Shown here: positions 56,137-63,306 of the stretch, in pieces
Numbering within the stretch: position 1 is the first letter of the stretch
How the letters are laid out: each line of letters begins with the position of its first letter
NCBI GenBank assembly: GCA_030446305.1
Contig: JASUSA010000011.1
Span: 1 to 63,306, forward strand
Reading direction: 5' to 3'
Length of the DNA: 63,306 bases
From: Clostridiales bacterium
GTDB taxonomy: Bacteria > Bacillota > Clostridia > Peptostreptococcales > Acidaminobacteraceae
Translations under genes and position numbers: made by a program
Notes under the pieces: model-generated
What the model was told of the DNA's origin: nothing
What the model saw: only the letters and a program-made list of their open reading frames with translations
Databases searched by the model: none

Positions 56137-56164
56137 TCTAAACGCGCTTTAAATCGATTCTTAA
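56137..56164 (-). promoter_or_regulatory. 11-bp spaced direct repeats, candidate response-regulator site
   Basis: On the minus strand TTAAGA (56159-56164), TTTAAA (56148-56153) and TTTAGA (56137-56142) recur with exactly 11-bp spacing, 45-72 bases before the adaptor start. Such direct hexamers on one helix face are typical of OmpR/PhoB regulators, such as the one encoded at the end of this operon. Confidence 0.6.
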
Positions 56165-56179
56165 TTTTTTATAAAAAAA

Positions 56180-56290
56180 GATTAAAACCCTATTGATTCC
56201 AAAATAATGTGAACCGCTCCAATAAGTTAGACCGAAATGCTAACGTATTGGGGGTACATCATAACGCTGTGGATTCAAAGGGTTTTAATC
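56180..56290. mobile_element. collapsed IS3-like end remnant within a larger inverted repeat
   Basis: The ends TGAACCGCTCCAATAAGTTA (from 56210) and the complementary end (to 56262, CTAACGTATTGGGGGTACAT plus CA) resemble inverted terminal ends of IS3-family elements, with only a few bases between. This core sits inside longer arms, 56180-56200 and 56271-56290, that match as GATTAAAACCCT and AGGGTTTTAATC. No transposase is present. It is a relic or a small non-autonomous element; it may also act as a terminator. Confidence 0.45.
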
Positions 56291-56332
56291 ATCTGTTTTA
56301 GATGTATTTGTCTTTCAACTTATTGTCTTTCA

Positions 56333-56386
56333 TCTGTTAGTTTTACAAGGTCTGTTAGCTTTACAAGGTCTGTTAGCTTTACAAGG
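56333..56386. repeat. three 18-bp tandem repeats
   Basis: Units TCTGTTAGTTTTACAAGG (56333-56350), and TCTGTTAGCTTTACAAGG twice (56351-56368 and 56369-56386). The units abut without spacers. They lie just beyond the stop codon of the minus-strand exporter gene. Confidence 0.9.
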
Positions 56387-56410
56387 AACGCGTTTTAAGC
56401 ACAGACTTCG

Positions 56411-58543
56411 TTATGAAACGTTTTCTTGATATTGAAGTTTGTAAAGGTCGTAATAAAAGCCGCCCAGCGTCAGTAAATCCTGATGTTTGCCGCGCTCCTT
56501 GATTTCACCCTTATGCATGACGACAATTTGATCGACGTGCTGAATGGTGGAAAGTCTGTGGGCGACAATGAGCGTGGTGCGGTTTTGAATCATCTTTGAA
56601 ATGGCGTCCTGAATGAGCAGTTCCGTTTCTGTATCAATATTGCTGGTGGCTTCATCGAGGATCAGCACTTTCGGATCATAAACCAGCGCCCTTGCAAAGG
56701 AGAGCAACTGACGCTGACCGGATGAAAGCGTTGCACCGCGTTCCACAACCGTTTCATCATAGCCGTTTGGCAATGAGCAGATGAATGGATGCGCATTGAC
56801 GTATTTAGCAACCTTTATAATCTGTTCATCTGTAATTTCAGGATGATTAAGGCGAATATTTTCGCGAATGTCGCCTGAAAAGAGGAAGACATCCTGCAGC
56901 ACCATACCGATTTTTTCGCGTAGTGCTGATTTATCCCATTTTCGAATGGGAATGTCATCGACGAGAATGTCACCCTTTTGAATGTCGTAAAAGCGGTTGA
57001 TTAAGTTGATGATGGTCGTCTTTCCGGAACCGGTGGCACCAACGAAGGCGACGGAGCTGCCGGGGTCAATGGTAAAGGAAACATCTTTTAGTACATAGTC
57101 TTCAGGAGACTGAGGATTTGCTTCATAACTGAACCAGACATGCTTAAATTCGATGCGGCCTCTGAAAACAGTGTCAGGTACTATTTCAGGAACAGTTGGG
57201 TTTGGAATGATGTTTTCGGTGTCAAGGATGAGAAAAATCCTTTCGGCAGATGCCATGGAAGACTGAAAGATATTAAATTTTTCAGTAAGGTCCATAATGG
57301 GGCGAAAGAATTGTTGTGTATAGGAAATAAAGGCAATGAGAACACCGAGTTCCACGACGCCGCTAAGTGCATCACCGCTGCCGAACCAGATGAGCATCCC
57401 CAGTGAGACGGAATAGGCGAGATTCATCAGGGGTCTAAAGGTCGCGTAGATTTTTGTTTCTTTAATACTGCTGCTTAAGTAATTTGCATTAATGTGATCA
57501 AAGGCTTCGTAGATTCCCTGCTCTTTATTAAAAATCTGAATGATTTTCATACCGTTGATATTTTCTGCCAGTGTTGCGTTAATGGCGGCGAGCTTTACTT
57601 TGACTTCGCGCTGTACGGCGCGCGCCTTGTCCCTGAAAATACGTGCAGCGATTAGGACAAACGGCACCGTGGTAAAGCAGTAAAGCGCTAATTTGGCATT
57701 GATGCTGAGCATGACGATAACTGTGCCCGCGAGGAGAAAGAAATCTTTCAGCGAGGTGACGAGGACGTCTGTAAACATTTCGTTGATGTTGTTCATGTCG
57801 TTGGAGACGCGTGTAACCAGACGTCCAACGGGATTTTTATCAAAGAAGTTAAGGCTCTGCGCTTCAATGTGCGCGAAGAGTTTTTCACGCAGCGCAAAGA
57901 CGATTTTCTGACTGGCGTAATTTAAAAAGTAGGTGTGCAAAAAGCCGCTGATGAGGCTGATGAGTAAAAAGCCAACGAGTACAAAGACGAGATGCCTTAA
58001 CGTACTGACGCGAAGATCTTTTAGCTTAAGATCGAAAGCATCTGTCGCTGTGAATGAGATGTCCTTGGTACGATCCGCTCCGATTAGCAGTGTATAGACA
58101 CCGGTTTCACGGTCGTAGTCCACACCAATTTCACCGGCATTTCCCGTTATTTCCAAAGCCTTTTCCAAGCGATATTCGCCGTTGACCACAGCTTGCATCA
58201 GTGTATCCGGGTCATTAGCCGGCGTAGCTTTGATCACGGCTGAATTGACTGTTGTTGCAGTGGTGCTAGACGTGTTTTCGCTATTTTGCGTCGTAATCAC
58301 ATCTGCACTTGATTCTGAAACAGAGACGGGGATAAACGTATAATGTGTCGGCGAGATATAATTATCGACGGCTGTTTTCGTAAAATAAGGCACGGAGAGA
58401 TCGACCAGTGTTACTAACGTCATCAGGACGACACTAAACATCAATATGCCAGTCTGCGCTTTTGCATATCCAAAGAGGCGTCGCATCAGTGCCAGGTCAA
58501 AATGAGATTGTATGGCTTGTTCTTCATGAATGGATTTTGACAT
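56411..58543 (-). CDS. ABC exporter subunit, BmrD/YheH-like, with extracellular domain
   Basis: The gene encodes 710 residues. TM1 is at about 31-55 and TM2 at about 183-205; between them lies a ~115-residue Ser/Thr-rich hydrophilic insertion (64-178), expected outside the cell. In BmrD of Bacillus a comparable extracellular domain is present. The nucleotide-binding domain has Walker A GATGSGKTT, signature LSSGQRQLLSFARAL (variant of LSGGQ), and Walker B VLILDEATSNIDTETE with the catalytic Glu. It starts one base after the stop of the partner gene upstream. Together they form a heterodimeric exporter with one active site. Substrates are probably drugs or lipophilic compounds. Confidence 0.93.
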   Translation of the reverse strand: MSKSIHEEQAIQSHFDLALMRRLFGYAKAQTGILMFSVVLMTLVTLVDLSVPYFTKTAVDNYISPTHYTFIPVSVSESSADVITTQNSENTSSTTATTVNSAVIKATPANDPDTLMQAVVNGEYRLEKALEITGNAGEIGVDYDRETGVYTLLIGADRTKDISFTATDAFDLKLKDLRVSTLRHLVFVLVGFLLISLISGFLHTYFLNYASQKIVFALREKLFAHIEAQSLNFFDKNPVGRLVTRVSNDMNNINEMFTDVLVTSLKDFFLLAGTVIVMLSINAKLALYCFTTVPFVLIAARIFRDKARAVQREVKVKLAAINATLAENINGMKIIQIFNKEQGIYEAFDHINANYLSSSIKETKIYATFRPLMNLAYSVSLGMLIWFGSGDALSGVVELGVLIAFISYTQQFFRPIMDLTEKFNIFQSSMASAERIFLILDTENIIPNPTVPEIVPDTVFRGRIEFKHVWFSYEANPQSPEDYVLKDVSFTIDPGSSVAFVGATGSGKTTIINLINRFYDIQKGDILVDDIPIRKWDKSALREKIGMVLQDVFLFSGDIRENIRLNHPEITDEQIIKVAKYVNAHPFICSLPNGYDETVVERGATLSSGQRQLLSFARALVYDPKVLILDEATSNIDTETELLIQDAISKMIQNRTTLIVAHRLSTIQHVDQIVVMHKGEIKERGKHQDLLTLGGFYYDLYKLQYQENVS

Positions 58544-60292
58544 TTACGACTCCTTCGTGATTTTTTCTTCTAATAATTGTTTCTGATAGAGTTCATAATA
58601 GGCACCCTTTTGACTGAGCAGCGTTTGATGATCCCCGCGCTCCAATATTTCACCATGTTCGAGGTAAAGAATTTGATCAGCATCTTTAACAGTGGAAACG
58701 CGGTGTGAGACAATGAGTGTCGTGGTTTTTTCGCGTAGCTTCGCCAGCTCTTTCAAGAAGGCTTCTTCCGTTTTGGTATCAACGGCTGACAGCGCATCGT
58801 CAAGACACAGAATCTTTGGCTGCTTCGCGAGGGCGCGTGCAATAGAGGTACGCTGCTTTTGACCGCCGGACATGTTGACGCCGCGCTCGCCGAGTTCTGA
58901 TTGATACGAATCTTTAAAGCTTATAATTTCATCGTGAATTTGAGCGCGTTTGGCCGCTTCCACGGAAGTGTCAAGGTCAGGTGTGTCCAGCCCAAAACAA
59001 ATATTGTAGACGATTTCCTTAGAAAATAGGAAGTTGTCCTGCGGCACATAGCCAATGGCATGGCGAAGCGACTTTGGTTCAATCTGTGTAATATCGTCGC
59101 CGCCGACAAAGAGATGTCCGGGTTCAACTTCGTAAAGTCTGAGCAGTAAATTCATCATCGTCGTTTTGCCGCTGCCGGTCTTGCCGACAATGGCAAGTGT
59201 TTTGCCAGCTTCGAGTTCAAAAGTGATGTTTTTCAGCGCGGGTATTGTTTGACCCGGGTATTGAAAGGTAAGATTCTGAAATTGAATGGCAGGTGTGCCG
59301 CTAAAGCTTAGATCATAATGATCATCGTCAAAAGCACTTGGTTCGTCAAGAATCGCATTGATACGCTGCAGGGAAACCTGTCCGCGCTGCATGGTATTGT
59401 AGACGAAACCAATGGCCATCATCGGCCAAGAGAGCATGCCTACATACATAAAGAAGGTGACGAAGGCACCAACGGTAATCGTGTCATAGATGACGAGGTA
59501 GCCGCCGTAAACCAGTGCAATCAGCGTGCTGAGCATGGTGATAAACCCAAGGAGCGGGTGCATCAGACCTGAAATCTTTGCGAGTTTCATGTTGACGGCA
59601 AAGTTTTCTTCATTAATAATGTTAAAATGTGCCTGTGTGGATTGTTCACGGACGAAGGACTTAATAACGCGCATGCCTGAAAACGTTTCCTGGACATTAT
59701 CGCTTAAATCGGAAAAGGCTTCCTGAACGCGCTTAAAGCGTTGTCGAATAAGTTTGCCGAATGTAATGATAAAAAAAGCCACAAGCGGCAATGGCGCAAG
59801 TGCGACCAGTGTCAATTTCAAATTGACTTTAACCATCATCAGGCAAATGGTCATGGTACTCATGAAAAAAGCATCAATAAACATGATAATACCGGGGCCG
59901 AATGACATGCGGACAGCATTGATGTCATTGGTGGCGTGTGCCATGAGGTCGCCTGTCTTATGGGTATTGTAATAAGAGAGCGGCAAGGTCTCAAGGTGTG
60001 CGAACACGCGATTCCTCAGCCAGTATTCCATAGTCTTTGACGATTTAATAATGGTCATACGCCAGCCAAAACGGCCCAGTGCAACGCCGATGGCAACGAT
60101 GATGATATAAAAAATGATTTTGATGGTATCCGGTGTTGTCAGCGTTCTGGCTGTTAACATGTCTGTAAAATTGCCGATGATAATAGGCGGCAGCATTTGC
60201 AGGACATCGACGGCGATGAGCAGGAAAATGCCAAAGGCGTAATATTTCATATGCTTTTTCAGAAAGGGTTTTAGATGTGTCAAAATTTGCAT
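58544..60292 (-). CDS. ABC exporter subunit, BmrC/YheI-like, with degenerate Walker B
   Basis: The gene encodes 582 residues: six membrane helices (about 15-310) then a nucleotide-binding domain. Walker A is GKTGSGKTT and the signature MSGGQKQRTSIARAL. Walker B reads ILCLDDALSAVDTKTEE, with Asp in place of the catalytic Glu, as in BmrC. This degenerate site marks the half with reduced hydrolysis in heterodimeric exporters. AGGAG precedes the ATG. The partner gene begins directly after its stop. It is the first gene of the two-gene operon. Confidence 0.94.
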   Translation of the reverse strand: MQILTHLKPFLKKHMKYYAFGIFLLIAVDVLQMLPPIIIGNFTDMLTARTLTTPDTIKIIFYIIIVAIGVALGRFGWRMTIIKSSKTMEYWLRNRVFAHLETLPLSYYNTHKTGDLMAHATNDINAVRMSFGPGIIMFIDAFFMSTMTICLMMVKVNLKLTLVALAPLPLVAFFIITFGKLIRQRFKRVQEAFSDLSDNVQETFSGMRVIKSFVREQSTQAHFNIINEENFAVNMKLAKISGLMHPLLGFITMLSTLIALVYGGYLVIYDTITVGAFVTFFMYVGMLSWPMMAIGFVYNTMQRGQVSLQRINAILDEPSAFDDDHYDLSFSGTPAIQFQNLTFQYPGQTIPALKNITFELEAGKTLAIVGKTGSGKTTMMNLLLRLYEVEPGHLFVGGDDITQIEPKSLRHAIGYVPQDNFLFSKEIVYNICFGLDTPDLDTSVEAAKRAQIHDEIISFKDSYQSELGERGVNMSGGQKQRTSIARALAKQPKILCLDDALSAVDTKTEEAFLKELAKLREKTTTLIVSHRVSTVKDADQILYLEHGEILERGDHQTLLSQKGAYYELYQKQLLEEKITKES

Positions 60293-60411
60293 AGAAGCTC
60301 CTAATTGATTGTAATTAGCTCTATTTTAACATAAATGAACGTGGAATTTAGCGGATTGTGCGCTATTAAAAAAAATTAACAATAAGTCGTTAATTAATTG
60401 TAAGTCCCTTG

Positions 60412-60438
60412 TTGACAAACCCCTGCAAACGTGATAAT
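60412..60438 (+). promoter_or_regulatory. promoter of guaB
   Basis: TTGACA (60412-60417) and GATAAT (60433-60438) are spaced 15 bp, slightly short. The transcript would start just before the purine riboswitch. Confidence 0.65.
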
Positions 60439-60473
60439 TTGAGTATTAATAAATTTACAGAACTGAATCACAG

Positions 60474-60544
60474 AACTCATATATTTCCAATGAGATGGCT
60501 TGGATGTTTCTACGTGGTAGCCGGGCATTACCACACTATGGGTT
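60474..60544 (+). promoter_or_regulatory. guanine-class purine riboswitch
   Basis: P1 is AACTCATA (60474-60481) with TATGGGTT (60537-60544). P2 is TCCAA/TTGGA with loop 2 containing GAGATGG. The conserved TTTCTAC joins to P3, GTGGTAG/TTACCAC, with loop 3 CCGGGCA. The specificity position equivalent to C74 is C at 60536, pointing to guanine rather than adenine. Loop 2 GG and loop 3 CC keep the kissing pairs. The loop bases at positions 34 and 65 (xpt numbering) are G and C rather than the usual U and A, which looks like covariation. Guanine binding would stabilise P1 and permit the downstream terminator. Confidence 0.9.
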
Positions 60545-60592
60545 GTTGCTGAATCTTATGCATGTTTCATTTGACATGGTGAGAGCGTTTAG

Positions 60593-60617
60593 AGACAACC
60601 CCAGGGTTGTCTTTTTT
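60593..60617 (+). terminator. riboswitch-controlled terminator before guaB
   Basis: AGACAACC (60593-60600) and GGTTGTCT (60605-60612) form an 8-bp stem with loop CCAG, then T. GGGTTGT at 60540-60546, the 3' arm of P1 and beyond, can pair with ACAACCC of the terminator, giving an antiterminator when no ligand is bound. Confidence 0.9.
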
Positions 60618-60650
60618 GATTTCAATGCAATGGCCATTGTACATGACAAA

Positions 60651-60665
60651 TGAGGCAATGCCTCA
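60651..60665. repeat. short palindrome TGAGGCAATGCCTCA, also near 16649
   Basis: A perfect 15-base palindrome lies after the guaB leader terminator. A near copy, TGAAGGCATTGCCTCA, is at 16649-16664 in the ABC-F/rex gap. Another palindrome, CAATGGCCATTG, is at 60628-60639. Their function is unknown. Confidence 0.35.
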
Positions 60666-60743
60666 AATGGCTAAAATGACTGTCACTTCGGATAAAAAAG
60701 CCGTTAAAATTAAAAGTAGAAATTGAAACGCAGGTATTTGTGA

Positions 60744-62279
<1,536 letters not shown>

Positions 62280-62360
62280 TGGCTTGCTGTATTCATACAG
62301 CGTATAAGCTGCGTTGCATATAAATTGAAATTTTAAAAGTGTCAGAGCAATCTTAAACCA

Positions 62361-62385
62361 GCGTCACGTTTTGCGTGACGCTGTC
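62361..62385 (+). terminator. hairpin between guaB and guaA
   Basis: CAGCGTCACG (62361-62370) and CGTGACGCTG (62376-62385) form a perfect 10-bp stem with loop TTTTG, followed by TCATTTT. The T run is interrupted, so termination may be partial, allowing some read-through into guaA. Confidence 0.6.
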
Positions 62386-62532
62386 ATTTTAAAGCAGTTT
62401 TTAAATTTCATCTTTTTTGGATGTGATTTTCAAGTCGTGAAAATCCATGGTACAAAGTCATGGCGCAAATACGATTACTCGTGTAAAATAGAAGCAGTGA
62501 TATTATCTTTTTAGTTTCCGGGAGGCAAATTC

Positions 62533-63306
62533 GTGAACAATGAATTAATTATGATTGTCGACTTTGGTGGGCAATATAATCAGTTAATCGCTCGTCGCGT
62601 CAGAGAGGCGGGCGTGTACAGTGAAGTCGTATCATGGCGGCATGCACTGGCAAAAATTAAGGAAAAAAATCCAATGGGCGTCATCTTTACAGGGGGACCG
62701 AATTCCGTATACGCAGAAAATGCACCGCATTTGGATAAAGAAATCTTTGAACTCGGGTTGCCGATTTTAGGTATCTGCTACGGTATGCAGCTAATGGCAC
62801 AAACCCTTGGCGGGAAGGTTTCCAGAGCAACACAGCAGGAATATGGCAAAATAAAACTCAACATTCATAATAATGGCGGCCTTTTCAGTGGTATCGAAAA
62901 TGATTCACAGTGCTGGATGAGCCATTTTGACTATGTTTCCGAAGCGCCGTCGGGGTTTGAAATTACGGCGACAACAGACAATTGTCCTGTCGCGGCAATG
63001 AAGGACGTTGATAAAAAACTCTATGCGGTACAGTTTCATGCAGAAGTTGAGCACACGCCATTTGGCCGAAAACTGATTAAAAATTTCGTCTACGATATCT
63101 GCGGTTGTTCAGGCGACTGGAATATGGGCGATTTCGCACAAAACATGATTGAACATATCCGTGAAAAGGTCGGCGGTAAAAAAGTACTCTGTGCGCTTTC
63201 AGGCGGTGTTGATTCATCCGTTGCGGCAACGCTGGTGCACAAAGCCATTGGTGACCGCTTAACCTGTATCTTTGTGGATCATGGCCTGCTTAGAAAAGAT
63301 GAAGGC
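62533..63306 (+). CDS. guaA: GMP synthase (glutamine-hydrolysing), 5' part
   Basis: The visible part encodes 258 codons and runs off the window end in frame. It starts with GTG at 62533, 8 bases after GGGAGG. The class I glutamine amidotransferase domain has the nucleophile Cys82 in LGICYGMQ and the His-Glu pair in QFHAEVEH. The synthase domain begins with the PP-loop [11 protein letters not shown] near the end. The N-terminal order [19 protein letters not shown] is standard. It aminates XMP from GuaB to GMP. The full-length protein should be about 510 residues. Confidence 0.97.
   Translation, partial: MNNELIMIVDFGGQYNQLIARRVREAGVYSEVVSWRHALAKIKEKNPMGVIFTGGPNSVYAENAPHLDKEIFELGLPILGICYGMQLMAQTLGGKVSRATQQEYGKIKLNIHNNGGLFSGIENDSQCWMSHFDYVSEAPSGFEITATTDNCPVAAMKDVDKKLYAVQFHAEVEHTPFGRKLIKNFVYDICGCSGDWNMGDFAQNMIEHIREKVGGKKVLCALSGGVDSSVAATLVHKAIGDRLTCIFVDHGLLRKDEG

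Noticed and set aside
56333-56386. CRISPR-like repeats
   Set aside because: The three 18-bp units abut directly with no spacers and no cas genes are in the window.

Overview
The window reads as chromosomal DNA of a low-to-medium GC Gram-positive bacterium of the class Clostridia: an anaerobe, probably motile, that ferments amino acids and organic acids. The evidence is a Rex redox repressor, clostridial thiolase, a 2[4Fe-4S] ferredoxin, formate-tetrahydrofolate ligase, NADP-type glutamate dehydrogenase, urocanase, a CIRCE-controlled groESL operon, TPP and guanine riboswitches, strong GGAGG ribosome binding sites, and Bacillus/Clostridia gene order (flagellar-chaperone position-hpf-secA-prfB; tsaE-tsaB-rimI-tsaD-ABC-F-rex). 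I cannot name the genus; a Fusibacter/Acidaminobacter-like lineage is only a guess. No rRNA, tRNA, CRISPR array, prophage or intact insertion sequence is visible.

Layout. 1-5.8 kb: a small helical protein in the fliT position, the ribosome hibernation factor hpf, a divergent mazEF toxin-antitoxin pair, a DUF5317 membrane protein and secA. 6.0-13.5 kb: prfB (with its programmed frameshift), tex, an amidohydrolase and the t6A/RimI cluster tsaE-tsaB-rimI-tsaD, followed by a 620-bp gene-free region with a cluster of DnaA boxes. 14.1-21.7 kb: acpP and an ABC-F protein on the minus strand, then rex, thlA, a MarR-type regulator, a 54-codon ferredoxin and gdhA. 22-25 kb: an unrecognised 960-residue lipoprotein. 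25.1-31.6 kb: a PucR-type regulator, a LytS/LytR two-component system, a small unknown gene and the CstA carrier, looking like one transcription unit for sensing and taking up pyruvate or a related compound. 31.9-40 kb: a drug-efflux-type MFS gene (minus), a long-form urocanase paired with a 927-residue BTAD/AAA regulator, and fhs. 40.5-45 kb: a purine permease, a CmpB-like membrane protein with an 11-residue-repeat coiled coil, an OGG-type DNA glycosylase and an EAL-HDOD protein. 45-47 kb: groES-groEL. 47.2-50.3 kb: a chemotaxis receptor with an unusual basic N-terminus, then a TPP riboswitch and thiT. 50.5-60.3 kb, minus strand: a MacAB-like efflux operon with its own two-component system, then a BmrC/BmrD-like heterodimeric ABC exporter. 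60.4 kb to the end: a guanine riboswitch, guaB and the 5' part of guaA.

Less routine features: a family of four dispersed ~110-bp nested palindromic repeats, each just upstream of a gene; the DnaA-box cluster between tsaD and acpP; a guanine riboswitch with an apparently covarying loop-loop tetrad; an in-frame stop at the fourth codon of the MFS gene when read from its best-placed start; a GroES that is about ten residues short; a Fur-like box near the ferredoxin; 11-bp direct repeats upstream of the MacAB-like operon; and a collapsed IS3-like end-to-end remnant. All functional statements rest on motif and family recognition by eye; no database search was run.
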